In this document: piece after piece, positions 54,821 through 64,000 of the stretch
Layout: each line of letters begins with the position of its first letter
Numbering within the stretch: position 1 is the first letter of the stretch
Assembly: GCA_902571955.1 (NCBI GenBank)
Contig: CACGDZ010000006.1
Span: 1 to 64,000 of the forward strand
Length of the DNA stretch: 64,000 nucleotides
From: an uncultured Pelagibacteraceae bacterium
GTDB lineage: Bacteria; Pseudomonadota; Alphaproteobacteria; Pelagibacterales; Pelagibacteraceae
Reading direction: 5' to 3'
The notes under the pieces: generated by a model
The model's database searches: none
Told to the model about the DNA's origin: nothing
The model's input: only the letters and a program-made list of their open reading frames with translations
Program-made: the position numbers and the translations under genes

Positions 54821-55326
54821 TAAAATTTTAAGCTTATTAAATATATTAATATCATGGAATATAACCCAGCCATTATATCATCCATAATTATTCCAAAATA
54901 ATTTTTATGATTTTTATCAAAATAACTTACTGGAAAAGGTTTTAGAATGTCAAATAATCTAAAAAAAACAAAAGATAAAATATAATAAATTTCAATTGAA
55001 ATACTTATTTGATTAGTTTTATTTAAATACAATAACAAAATTAAAGGCATAGATTGCCCTAAAAATTCATCGATTACTATTTGCCTTGGATCTTTATTTT
55101 TAAATTCAGACTCAGAATCTTTTACAGCATAAAATGAATAAAAGAATAAAAGTGTAAAAAAAACAATTGAAAACTTAAGATCTGTGTAACCTAAAATTTC
55201 ATAAGCAATATAAATAAAAAAAGTTGTTACTGCAGAGGTTACAGTTCCAGGAATTTTTGTTAAATATCCGTAACCAAAGAAAGTAGATAAAAAAACATTG
55301 AATTTTTTCATTGTGTAATTGAGCAA
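54820..55326 (-). CDS. pgpA: Phosphatidylglycerophosphatase A
   Basis: FFGYGYLTKIPGTVTSAV; DPRQIVIDEFLGQ; FRLFDILKPFPVSYFDK. Confidence 0.9.
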   Translation of the reverse strand: MLNYTMKKFNVFLSTFFGYGYLTKIPGTVTSAVTTFFIYIAYEILGYTDLKFSIVFFTLLFFYSFYAVKDSESEFKNKDPRQIVIDEFLGQSMPLILLLYLNKTNQISISIEIYYILSFVFFRLFDILKPFPVSYFDKNHKNYFGIIMDDIMAGLYSMILIYLISLKF

Positions 55327-56408
55327 ATAACTTCACAAGCTATTGCTTTTTCCTTTCCAATCAATCCAAGTTTTTCTACTGTTTTACCTTTTAGGTTAAT
55401 TAATTCTTTATCAATATTTAATAAATTAGATAGGGATTTGATTATTTTATCACGATACTTTGAAACTTTTGGGTGTTCGCATATTAAATTTATATCTAAA
55501 TTATTTATATAAAAATCATTATTATTTAATATTTCAACAATAGGCTTAAGCATTTTATGGGATCTAATATTTTTATATTTTTTTTGATTATCTGGAAAAA
55601 AAGTACCAATATCTTTTTTTCTCATGGCCCCAAGAATAGAATCGATTATTGAGTGAATAATCACATCTCCATCAGAATGTCCTTTAAGCCCTGAGTGATA
55701 AGGAATTTTTATACCACCTAAAAAAAGTTTTTTACCTCTTATTAATTTATGAATATCAAAACCTATACCAAAGTAAGTTTTATTAGTTTCGATATCTTCT
55801 CTAAATGTAATTTTATTATTTAAATTTTCTCCCTTAATAAATTTAACTTTTAAATTGTTTTCAATAAATAACGTTGCTTCATCTGTAATTTTTTTTTTTT
55901 GTGTATTTGCTAGATTATATAAATCTTTAAATTTAAAAGCTTGAGGGGTTTGGGTTAATATTGAATTATCTCGATTTAGGTTAAAAAGTTGTTTTTTTAT
56001 TTTGTATTTAATGGAGTCTTTAGAATTTATTGAGGGTATTACAGCTTTATTTTTTTTAAGCGATTTAATTAGGGTTTTTAAAAGCTTGATTGTGAAATTT
56101 GGTCTAGCAGCATCATGAATTAGAACATTATTTGGTTTAAATTTTTTTATATATTTTAAGGCTATTAAAGAAGAATCAGATCTTTCTTTACCACCTTTTA
56201 TAATTGATACATTTTTAGAGTATTTTTCCTCAATACTTTTTTTATTATTTACAACCAATATAATTTTTTTGAACAGCTTTGATTTTATTGCTTTTTCTAA
56301 GGAATGTTTAAAAAGAGCCTTGTTTTTGTAAATATTGAATTGCTTTGGTTTATTTGAATTAAATCTTTTGCTTTGTCCTGATGCTAGTATTATAAAATAA
56401 TTATTCAT
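55308..56408 (-). CDS. ispDF: Bifunctional IspD/IspF (MEP cytidylyltransferase / MECDP synthase)
   Basis: N-terminal IspD (ILASGQSKRF, VLIHDAARPNF) fused to IspF (GIGFDIHKL, GLKGHSDGDVIIHSIIDSILGAM, EKLGLIGKEKAIACEV). Confidence 0.93.
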   Translation of the reverse strand: MNNYFIILASGQSKRFNSNKPKQFNIYKNKALFKHSLEKAIKSKLFKKIILVVNNKKSIEEKYSKNVSIIKGGKERSDSSLIALKYIKKFKPNNVLIHDAARPNFTIKLLKTLIKSLKKNKAVIPSINSKDSIKYKIKKQLFNLNRDNSILTQTPQAFKFKDLYNLANTQKKKITDEATLFIENNLKVKFIKGENLNNKITFREDIETNKTYFGIGFDIHKLIRGKKLFLGGIKIPYHSGLKGHSDGDVIIHSIIDSILGAMRKKDIGTFFPDNQKKYKNIRSHKMLKPIVEILNNNDFYINNLDINLICEHPKVSKYRDKIIKSLSNLLNIDKELINLKGKTVEKLGLIGKEKAIACEVICSITQ

Positions 56409-56432
56409 TTATATGGTAGTTTTTATATTCAA

Positions 56433-58211
56433 ATGTACGAATTTATTAAAAAAAATATATATCTAATAATATTATTTATTATCACATTATCGATAGGTTT
56501 TTTAACTTTTTTAACTTTTATAGATAAAGGTTTTATTGAATTATCAGATCAAAATTTACAAATTTTATTACTTCTAAATATTATTCTTTTATTTGCACTT
56601 TTTGTTTTTATTTTTGTTGAGATCAAAAGCGCAATTAAAAATGACATTGATAAAGATGGTTTAAAATCAAATAAAAAATATATTACATATTTTGGTTTAT
56701 TCACTTTAATTCCGTCGGTATTAATTTCAATATTTTCATTGTTTTTATTTTCTTTCGCCTTAGAAAAATATTTTGATAAAAAAGTTACTACCGTTGTTAA
56801 TAATTCTTATGAATTAGCAAGAAGTTATGTTGAAGAAATTAGAAACAAAATTCAATCTGATATTGTTTTGATAGCTTTTGATATCAATAAAAGTAAAAAA
56901 TTTTTGAACGATAATCAGAATGAATACAGGAGATTTTTAGATACACAAAAATTAATTAGAAATGTAGATGAAGTTCACATTATTGATATAAATAAAAAAA
57001 TATTATTTACCACTTTGAAAGATGATCAGCTATATATTCCACCAGTCGATAGAGCTTTAAATTTAGTTTTAGATGATGATCGTCCTTTAAAGATAATTAA
57101 TGCACCAGAAAATATTTCTGCAGCAATAATGAGACTGCAAAATTTTGAAGATAGATTTCTGTATGTAGTTAAGTATCTTGACAAAGATATTTCTAGATAT
57201 TTGACAGAGTCTGAGGAGGCTATTAATTTTTATTATACAGTTGAAGAAAAAAGCACTGGAATTAAAATCTCATTTGCTATTATTTATATAATAGTTGTTA
57301 GTGTCTTATTATTTGTCTCTATATCTATCGCAATCAGATTTTCGTCTAGATTTTTTAGGTCTATAAATAACTTAATACTTGCATCTACTTCTATTGGACA
57401 AGGTAATTTTAATGCAAAAGTTCCTGAAGTGAAGACCGATAAAGATTTAGAAACTTTAAATAAAAATTTTAACTTAATGATAGATAGGCTGAAAAGTCAG
57501 CAGGAAAAGTTAATCATTAATGAGAGGCATGAAGCGTGGGGAAGTTTAGCTAGAAAACTTGCTCATGAAATTAAAAATCCGCTTACACCAATTCAATTAA
57601 CTATAGATAGGTTAAAAAATAAATATTCGAAACAATTAGAAAATGAAAATGAAAATTTTAAAGAAAATTTAAAGATTATAAACAATCAAATAAAACAAAT
57701 CGAAAAATTAGTAAATGAATTTTCTGATTTTGCAAGAATGCCTAAACCTATATTTAGAGGAAATAATTTAGTAGATATAATTCATGAAAATATAAATTTG
57801 CTCAAAGAATTAGATAATTCTATTGATATTATTTTTAAAAAAGATTCTGAAAAAATTCATTTAGAGAGTGATAAAGAACAAATAAGTAGAGTTTTTTTAA
57901 ATTTAATTAAAAATTCCATAGAGAGCATTAATCAAAAAGCTCAAAATAACAACGATTTCAACAAAAAAATTGCTATTGAACTTACTGAAGACGATAGCCA
58001 CATAAAAGCAACTATAGAAGACAATGGTGTGGGTTTTAGTGAATTAAAAAATAATATTAAAGATATACTTGATCCGTATTTCACAACTAAGAAAAATGGA
58101 ACTGGTTTAGGGCTATCAATAGTTAATAAAATAATTAATGATCACAATGGAAAAATAGATTTTATACCTATTAATAATGGTGCAAAAATTAATATTATAT
58201 TTTTAAAATAA
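56433..58211 (+). CDS. ntrY: Sensor histidine kinase NtrY
   Basis: N-terminal TMs, HAMP, H-box LARKLAHEIKNPLTPIQL, DNGVGF, GTGLGLSIV; paired with ntrX. Confidence 0.93.
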   Translation: MYEFIKKNIYLIILFIITLSIGFLTFLTFIDKGFIELSDQNLQILLLLNIILLFALFVFIFVEIKSAIKNDIDKDGLKSNKKYITYFGLFTLIPSVLISIFSLFLFSFALEKYFDKKVTTVVNNSYELARSYVEEIRNKIQSDIVLIAFDINKSKKFLNDNQNEYRRFLDTQKLIRNVDEVHIIDINKKILFTTLKDDQLYIPPVDRALNLVLDDDRPLKIINAPENISAAIMRLQNFEDRFLYVVKYLDKDISRYLTESEEAINFYYTVEEKSTGIKISFAIIYIIVVSVLLFVSISIAIRFSSRFFRSINNLILASTSIGQGNFNAKVPEVKTDKDLETLNKNFNLMIDRLKSQQEKLIINERHEAWGSLARKLAHEIKNPLTPIQLTIDRLKNKYSKQLENENENFKENLKIINNQIKQIEKLVNEFSDFARMPKPIFRGNNLVDIIHENINLLKELDNSIDIIFKKDSEKIHLESDKEQISRVFLNLIKNSIESINQKAQNNNDFNKKIAIELTEDDSHIKATIEDNGVGFSELKNNIKDILDPYFTTKKNGTGLGLSIVNKIINDHNGKIDFIPINNGAKINIIFLK

Positions 58212-58213
58212 TA

Positions 58214-59569
58214 ATGAGTGAAGAAATTTTAATTGTAGATGATAACGCTGATATAAGAAATATAATTAACGAATTAATTATAGATGCAGGTTATAAAACT
58301 CGTTTAGCAGCAAATTATAACCAAGCACTTGCAGAAATAGATAAAAAATTACCTGATGTCGCAATTCTTGATGTTAAATTGGATAAAGGAGACAATGATG
58401 GTATTGAGCTTCTATCACATATTAAATCTAAGAATAAAGATACACCAGTTATAATAATATCTGGACATGCAAACATTGAAATGGCTGTTAAATCGTTGCA
58501 ACATGGAGCATTTGAATTTATAGAAAAACCATTTGATCAGGAAAGATTACTCAATTTTATTAAAAGAGCTGTTGAAAACTTTAATTTAAAAAAACAAAAT
58601 AGAGAATATGAAAATAAATTATTTTCATCTTACGAATTAATAGGAAATAGCAAAAATATAGTAAATATAATTGATCAAATCAAAAAAATTTCAGTAACTG
58701 AAAGTAGAGTTTTTATAAGTGGTCCTTCGGGCTCTGGAAAGGAATTAATTGCTAGAAAAATTCATAAAGCTTCTTCTAGGAGCAAAAATCCATTTATCGT
58801 CCTAAATGGTGCTTTACTAGATATTAACAAATATGAATTAGAATTATTCGGTGAGGAAAAAGAAAATGGTTCAATCTCATATGGCGCACTTGAAAAAGCT
58901 AACAAAGGAACACTTTTAATTGATCAAGTTTCAGAAATACCATTGGACATACAGTCTAAAATATTAAGAGTTTTAACTGACCAAAAATTTAAAAGAGTCA
59001 ACGGAAGTAATGATGTAAGTGTAGATGTAAGATTAATTTGTTTATCAAGTAAAGATTTAAAAAATGAAATAGAAATTGGAAATTTTAGAGAGGATTTGTT
59101 CCATAGAATAAATGTTTTTGAAATAAAAATTGAACCATTAAATCAAAGAATTTCAGATATACCTTTGTTAATTAAATATTTTTCAAAAAAAATATCTGAA
59201 AATTATAAAATCAAAGAATTAGATATAGATGAAAATAACAGTTACATACTTAATCATAATTGGCATGGTAATGTCAGAGAGTTAAGAAATTTAATCGAGA
59301 GGATAGCAATATTACAACCTGACACCAAGGATAAAATTTCAAATATTATTAAGGAATCTCTAAAAAATATAAATTTTAACGATCAATTAGCTGGAAACAC
59401 CCTTTCTGTGCCATTAAAAGAAGCTAGAGAAAAGTTTGAAAAAGAGTATTTAACTATTCAATTAAAAAAATTTAATGGAAATATCTCAAAAACAGCAAAT
59501 TTTGTTGGTATGGAAAGAAGTGCTTTGCACAGAAAACTTAAAGGTCTAGGAATTAAAGAATTTAACTAA
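58214..59569 (+). CDS. ntrX: Response regulator NtrX (degenerate AAA+ motifs)
   Basis: REC domain LIVDDNADIRNII, AAA+ GPSGSGKELIARKIH, C-terminal Fis HTH (NISKTANFVGMERSALHRKLKGLGI); no GAFTGA, Walker B LLIDQ. Confidence 0.92.
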   Translation: MSEEILIVDDNADIRNIINELIIDAGYKTRLAANYNQALAEIDKKLPDVAILDVKLDKGDNDGIELLSHIKSKNKDTPVIIISGHANIEMAVKSLQHGAFEFIEKPFDQERLLNFIKRAVENFNLKKQNREYENKLFSSYELIGNSKNIVNIIDQIKKISVTESRVFISGPSGSGKELIARKIHKASSRSKNPFIVLNGALLDINKYELELFGEEKENGSISYGALEKANKGTLLIDQVSEIPLDIQSKILRVLTDQKFKRVNGSNDVSVDVRLICLSSKDLKNEIEIGNFREDLFHRINVFEIKIEPLNQRISDIPLLIKYFSKKISENYKIKELDIDENNSYILNHNWHGNVRELRNLIERIAILQPDTKDKISNIIKESLKNINFNDQLAGNTLSVPLKEAREKFEKEYLTIQLKKFNGNISKTANFVGMERSALHRKLKGLGIKEFN

Positions 59570-60961
59570 ATGAATATTATCATTTGTGGAGCCGGCAGAG
59601 TAGGGTTTACTATAGCTAAACAGCTAAGTGAACAAGGTCACTCTATAACTGTTATAGATCCCTCAAGCGAAGATATTCAAAAAATTGATGAAGCTTTAGA
59701 TGTAAAGGCTATTGTTGGAAAAGGCACATATCCGTCAATTTTAGAAAAAGCTAACGCAGCTGAGACAGATATGATTATTGCAGTTACTAGAAACGACGAA
59801 ATTAATATGCTTATTTGCCAAATAGCATTTTCAATATTTAAAATTCCTAAAAAAATATCAAGAATAAGATCTCAAGATTATCTAAACCCGAAATTTACAA
59901 GAGTTTACAATAAAGAGAATTTACCAATAGATGTCATCATTTCTCCTGAAATTGAAATTGCAAAATCAATTCAAAGAAAACTTGAGGCACCTGGAGCGCT
60001 GGATAGCGTTCCGTTTGCTGAAAATAAAATCAGATTATTAGAGATTTTAATTAATGAAGATTGTAAATTAATTAACATCAAGCTTAATGATTTAACAAAA
60101 AAACACCCTAATTTAGATGCAAATATTATAGGAATTATAAGGGACGATAAATTCATAATTCCAAAAAAAAATGATGATGTAAGAAAAAATGATAAAATTT
60201 ATGTAATAATAAATTCATCACAAATGTCAGATACTTTAGAAGCTTTTGGACATGATGAAAAAGTATCTAAAAATATTCTAATTGTAGGTGGTGGCAACAT
60301 AGGCTTTAATTTAGCAAAGAACATTGAAGAAACTTTGGATGCAGCAAGAGTAAAAATTATTGAAAAAAATAAAGAAAGAGCCGAATTTCTTGCTAATGAA
60401 TTAAATAATACTATTGTAATAAATGGAGATGCTTTAGACGAAGAGGTTCTAGTAGAGGCTAATTTACAAGAAGCAGAAACAGTTCTCGCCTTAACAAATG
60501 ATGATGAGGATAACTTGATGGTAAGTGTTCTTGTTGAAAAATTTGCAAAAGATGAAAAAGATATTGATGACAAAAGGACAATGGCTTTAATTAATAAACC
60601 AAATTATTCTCTGTTACAAAATTCTTTAAAAATTGATGATCTTATAGACCCTCGAATGAATACTGTATCAAGTATATTAAAACATATTCATAAAGGCACA
60701 ATTGAAACTGCTTACACGATCATGAACGGTGAATATGAAGTTATTGAAGCTGAAATTATAGAAACATCAGAACTTATTAATAAAGAATTAAAAAATTCAA
60801 ATTTACCTGACGAAATAAGAATTGGTGCAGTCTTAAGAGAAAATAAAGTTATAATACCTAGGTCAAATTTTGTTTTTCAAAAAGAAGATAAAGTCGTTTT
60901 TTTAGCAAAGAAAGACTCAATTTCAGTTGTTGAAAATATTTTTAGAATTAGTTCTATTTAA
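59570..60961 (+). CDS. trkA: Trk potassium uptake regulatory subunit TrkA
   Basis: Two Rossmann repeats (IIICGAGRVGFTIAKQLSEQGHSITVID; ILIVGGGNIGFNLAKNIE) with TrkA_C domains. Confidence 0.94.
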   Translation: MNIIICGAGRVGFTIAKQLSEQGHSITVIDPSSEDIQKIDEALDVKAIVGKGTYPSILEKANAAETDMIIAVTRNDEINMLICQIAFSIFKIPKKISRIRSQDYLNPKFTRVYNKENLPIDVIISPEIEIAKSIQRKLEAPGALDSVPFAENKIRLLEILINEDCKLINIKLNDLTKKHPNLDANIIGIIRDDKFIIPKKNDDVRKNDKIYVIINSSQMSDTLEAFGHDEKVSKNILIVGGGNIGFNLAKNIEETLDAARVKIIEKNKERAEFLANELNNTIVINGDALDEEVLVEANLQEAETVLALTNDDEDNLMVSVLVEKFAKDEKDIDDKRTMALINKPNYSLLQNSLKIDDLIDPRMNTVSSILKHIHKGTIETAYTIMNGEYEVIEAEIIETSELINKELKNSNLPDEIRIGAVLRENKVIIPRSNFVFQKEDKVVFLAKKDSISVVENIFRISSI

Positions 60962-60965
60962 TTAA

Positions 60966-62372
60966 ATGTCATTTTTTAGAGTAAAGTACTTAAGTTTCTT
61001 TTTTATATTAATATCTATATTTTCTTTTTTTAATATTATTTACTCATATTATTTTAATTTATATCTAAATCTAAATACCTATTATTTAAGTTTAATTATA
61101 TCTGCATTGATTGGTATAATTTTTTACAAAATAAAAACTGATCTTAAAAAACCCTCAATATTCGAAAAAATAATAACTATTTTACTAGGATATTTTTTAA
61201 TACCTTTGATTTTATCGCTTCCGTTTTATTTAAGTATTTATAATTTATCTTTTTTAAATTCTTTATTCGAAGCCGTTTCTGGATTTACTTCAACAGGTTT
61301 TACTGTTTTTGAAAATATTAAACATATCGATCAAGGCTTAATTTTATGGAGATCATCTATACAATGGATAGGTGGTTTGTATTTTTTATATTCTATTATT
61401 TTTTTAATTGATATTTATGATGAAAGTTTAAAAAAATCATTAACTAATTTTTTATCTTTTAATTCTAGCGAGATTATAAAACAATCAATTAAAATTCTTT
61501 TATTATACGCAGGATTAACTATATCAATTTTTATTGTTCTTAACATTCTTGGAATTAGATCATTTAATTCTCTAAATTTAGCAATGACTATAATTTCTTC
61601 AGGTGGATTTCTACCTGTAAATCAACTTTCATCAATATTAATAAATGATTTTCAAATAATAATATTTTCTTTTTTGATGCTTATTTCTTTTTTTAGTATT
61701 TTTTTTATATATAATTTAATTTTTTTAAGACATAAAAATTTAAATTTCTTTTACGAAGATATACATTTATTTTTATATTTCGTTATTGTTGTGAGCATAT
61801 TTTTTGTTTTCTTTAGTTATGATACTAATTTCGCATTTGGTTTTTTATCTCTAGTAAGTAGTATTTCAAATATAGGTATTTCGCTTGAGGTTGATCAAAC
61901 TCATTTAAACTTTATATATATCTTACTTGTTATTATTGGTGGATCTTTTTTTTCAACAAGCTCAGGTTTAAGGTTTTTAAAAATATATTCTTTGACCAAA
62001 TATTCTATTAATCAAATTCTTTCTTTCAGCAGACCAAAAAATGTGTATATGAATAAATTGGTTTTTTCAAAATTTAATTTTGATGCAAAAGATATAAATA
62101 AATATTTTTTAACAATAGTAATTTTTGTTATTTCTCTTTTTTCCTTAACTATATTATTGTCCTTATCTAATATTCAATTTGAATACTCTTTTAAGTTAGC
62201 TATATTGACCTTAATGAATACAGTTAATTCCTCAGCTTATGGTGTTTCCGACTTTGATTTTCAGAATTTACACTTTTTAACCAAATATTTTCTTATTTTT
62301 TTTATGATAATTGGTAGAGTTGAGCTTTTATCTTTATTATTAATAGCTAAAAAATTTCTTTTTAAAAGTTAA
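60966..62372 (+). CDS. trkH: Trk potassium uptake membrane subunit TrkH
   Basis: Multi-TM protein, pore segment EAVSGFTSTGFTVF, WRSSIQWIGGLYFL; follows trkA. Confidence 0.93.
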   Translation: MSFFRVKYLSFFFILISIFSFFNIIYSYYFNLYLNLNTYYLSLIISALIGIIFYKIKTDLKKPSIFEKIITILLGYFLIPLILSLPFYLSIYNLSFLNSLFEAVSGFTSTGFTVFENIKHIDQGLILWRSSIQWIGGLYFLYSIIFLIDIYDESLKKSLTNFLSFNSSEIIKQSIKILLLYAGLTISIFIVLNILGIRSFNSLNLAMTIISSGGFLPVNQLSSILINDFQIIIFSFLMLISFFSIFFIYNLIFLRHKNLNFFYEDIHLFLYFVIVVSIFFVFFSYDTNFAFGFLSLVSSISNIGISLEVDQTHLNFIYILLVIIGGSFFSTSSGLRFLKIYSLTKYSINQILSFSRPKNVYMNKLVFSKFNFDAKDINKYFLTIVIFVISLFSLTILLSLSNIQFEYSFKLAILTLMNTVNSSAYGVSDFDFQNLHFLTKYFLIFFMIIGRVELLSLLLIAKKFLFKS

Positions 62373-62400
62373 TTTAGTATTATATATAATATTAATTTTT

Positions 62401-62477
62401 GCGCCCTTAGCTCAGCTGGATAGAGCATCGGTTTTCTAAACCGAGGGTCGTAGGTTCGAATCCTTCAGGGCGCGCCA
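62401..62477 (+). tRNA. tRNA-Arg (anticodon TCT)
   Basis: Acceptor GCGCCCT/AGGGCGC, anticodon stem-loop TCGGT-TTTCTAA-ACCGA, T-arm GGTTCGAATCC, encoded CCA. Confidence 0.95.
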
Positions 62478-62595
62478 TTTGTTACTTATTTTAACAATTT
62501 TTTTTAAAATTAAGCTTGACGGGATTCGACCTTTAACTTGATTTTTAAATTAATTTATCTTGAAGAGTATTTTCATAAATGCTTAAATTAGGAAT

Positions 62596-62632
62596 ATTCA
62601 AAAGTAATTTTGAATTATTTGTTAACAAATAA
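62596..62632 (+). promoter_or_regulatory. Tandem inverted repeats immediately upstream of the amino-acid binding protein gene
   Basis: ATTCAAAA-GTAA-TTTTGAAT (62596-62615) abutting perfect 18-bp palindrome TTATTTGTT/AACAAATAA (62615-62632); RBS AAGGAAG and ATG follow. Confidence 0.5.
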
Positions 62633-62653
62633 AAATAACATAAAGGAAGAATA

Positions 62654-63694
62654 ATGTTTAAATACTTAAAACAATTAACTTCTTTAGTTGCTATGGTTGC
62701 TGTGTTGTTCACTTTTACAACAGAAACTATGGCTGCTAAAAAATCTAAAACACTTAAAAACACTCAAAAGAAGGGTTTTGTAAGATGTGGAGTATCTCAA
62801 GGTCTTCCAGGGTTTTCTAATGCTGACGCTGCAGGAAATTGGACTGGTGTTGACGTTGATGTATGCAGAGCTGTAGCTGCTGCAGTATTAGGTGATGCAA
62901 ACAAAGTTAAGTTTACACCACTAAGTGCTAAAGAAAGATTTACAGCTTTAACTTCTAATGAGATTGATATCTTATCAAGAAACACAACTTGGACTCTTTC
63001 TAGGGATGCTGATATCGGACTTACTTTCGTAGGTGTAAACTTCTACGATGGTCAAGGTTTTATGGTTAGAAAAAATTCTGGAATATCTTCTGTGAATGAT
63101 TTCAAAGCAGGTGTTTCAGCTTGTACAAACCTAGGAACAACTACTGAGCTTAACATGAGAGATTTCTTTAATTCAAAAGGAATTCAATATGAGCCAGTAA
63201 CTTTTGAAAAAGCAGACGAAGTCGTAGCTGCATACGATGCTGGTAGATGTGATACTTACACTACTGACAAATCAGGTTTAGCTGCTCAAAGAATTAAATT
63301 GAGTAATCCTGATGATCATATTGTTTTACCAGAAACTATATCTAAAGAGCCTTTAGGCCCTGTTGTAAGACAAGGTGACTCTGTTTGGGAAGATATCGTT
63401 AGATGGTCTCTGAACACTATGATTGAGGCGGAGGAGTACGGTGTTACTTCTGCGAATGCAGATTCTATGAAAACTTCTGACAACCCAGCTGTTAAGAGAT
63501 TAGTTGGTGCTGAAGGTGAATTAGGTGCTGCTTTAGGTTTAGATAACGAGTGGAGTTTAAGAATTATCAAGCAAGTTGGTAATTATGGTGAAAGCTATAA
63601 GAGAAATATAGCTGACACAGGAATTTTACCTGATAGAGGTCCAAATGAATTATGGACTAAAGGTGGAATTCTTTATGTACCACCAGCAAGATAA
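62654..63694 (+). CDS. aapJ: General L-amino acid ABC transporter substrate-binding protein (AapJ/BztA-like)
   Basis: Signal peptide, GFVRCGVSQGLPGFSNADAAGNWTGVDVDVCRAVAAAVLGD, AYDAGRCDTYTTDKSGLAAQR. Confidence 0.92.
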   Translation: MFKYLKQLTSLVAMVAVLFTFTTETMAAKKSKTLKNTQKKGFVRCGVSQGLPGFSNADAAGNWTGVDVDVCRAVAAAVLGDANKVKFTPLSAKERFTALTSNEIDILSRNTTWTLSRDADIGLTFVGVNFYDGQGFMVRKNSGISSVNDFKAGVSACTNLGTTTELNMRDFFNSKGIQYEPVTFEKADEVVAAYDAGRCDTYTTDKSGLAAQRIKLSNPDDHIVLPETISKEPLGPVVRQGDSVWEDIVRWSLNTMIEAEEYGVTSANADSMKTSDNPAVKRLVGAEGELGAALGLDNEWSLRIIKQVGNYGESYKRNIADTGILPDRGPNELWTKGGILYVPPAR

Positions 63695-63713
63695 TTTATC
63701 TAATCAAATATCT

Positions 63714-63746
63714 AAAAAGGGCTAGATTTTTCTAGCCCTTTTTTTT
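63714..63746 (+). terminator. Rho-independent terminator/attenuator between aapJ and the permease gene
   Basis: AAAAAGGGCTAGA-TTTT-TCTAGCCCTTTTTTTT: perfect 8-bp GC-containing stem plus A/T extension, T8 tail. Confidence 0.93.
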
Positions 63747-63763
63747 ATAAGTCATTTATTATT

Positions 63764-64000
63764 GTGAATATTAAAAAAATATTACCCCAATTACTCACAC
63801 TTTTAGTAGTTATTCTTGTCTTTGGATTTTTTTCATATAACGCACAAATCAATATGGAAAATAGAGGTATAACTTTCGGGTATGGATTTTTATCTCAAGA
63901 GTCATCATTTGATGTTCAGTTTTCATTGATTGAGTATGATGGTTCTCACTCATATTTTAGAGCTTATTTAGTAGGATTATTAAATACTATTTTAGTTTCT
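63764..64000 (+). CDS. aapQ: Amino acid ABC transporter permease (AapQ-like), 3' truncated by window end, GTG start
   Basis: VNIKKILPQLLTLLVVILVFGFFSYNAQINMENRGITFGYGFLSQESSFDVQFSLIEYDGSHSYFRAYLVGLLNTILVS, open to the last base. Confidence 0.8.
   Translation, partial: MNIKKILPQLLTLLVVILVFGFFSYNAQINMENRGITFGYGFLSQESSFDVQFSLIEYDGSHSYFRAYLVGLLNTILVS

Noticed and set aside
60199-60573. 124-aa minus-strand ORF inside trkA
   Set aside because: Antisense shadow ORF with Ser/Phe-rich composition.
62514-62535. GACGGGATTCGACC after tRNA-Arg, resembling a tRNA T-arm and a possible integration scar
   Set aside because: Only a short similarity; no acceptor stem, no integrase, no duplicated tRNA 3' end. 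Probably chance.
62545-62763. 72-aa minus-strand ORF across the aapJ leader
   Set aside because: Covers the leader, RBS and signal-peptide region of aapJ on the opposite strand; no domain features.

Overview
The window is a ~64 kb, strongly AT-rich, gene-dense stretch of core chromosome. Protein content, gene order and composition fit an alphaproteobacterium of the SAR11/Pelagibacterales type (inference from recognised families, no database search was run). Order: clpP(frameshifted)-clpX-lon-[39-aa ORF]-tRNA-Val-tRNA-Asp-nuoABCDEFGHIJKLMN-birA-coaX-rnj-DUF1467-proS-lolC-lolD-dnaE-[S2 leader]-rpsB-tsf-frr-uppS-cdsA-dxr-bamA-skp-fabZ-lpxD-lpxA-lpxI-lpxB, then on the minus strand gltX, lexA, trpC, trpD, trpG, trpE and ppiD-like, then tpiA-secG-pyrG-kdsA-eno-ftsB-lipA-coq10/ratA, then minus pncC, pgpA, ispDF, then ntrY-ntrX-trkA-trkH-tRNA-Arg-aapJ-type binding protein-terminator-aapQ-type permease (truncated by the window end). 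I found no mobile elements, CRISPR arrays, rRNA or defence islands, and no clear undescribed multi-gene system. The items most worth a second look are: a one-base frameshift in an 8-T run of clpP; a pseudoknot-forming leader before rpsB whose 3' strand covers the ribosome-binding region; a GTTC-N7-GTTC LexA box overlapping the lexA -10; an NtrX with no GAFTGA loop and a Walker B DE->DQ change; a 39-aa membrane ORF where hupB is often found; tandem perfect inverted repeats before the binding-protein gene and a strong terminator after it; and several seamless gaps in conserved alphaproteobacterial gene order (pyrH, rseP, moaC/moeA, comEC/gltA, pdhABC/lpd, ntrBC).
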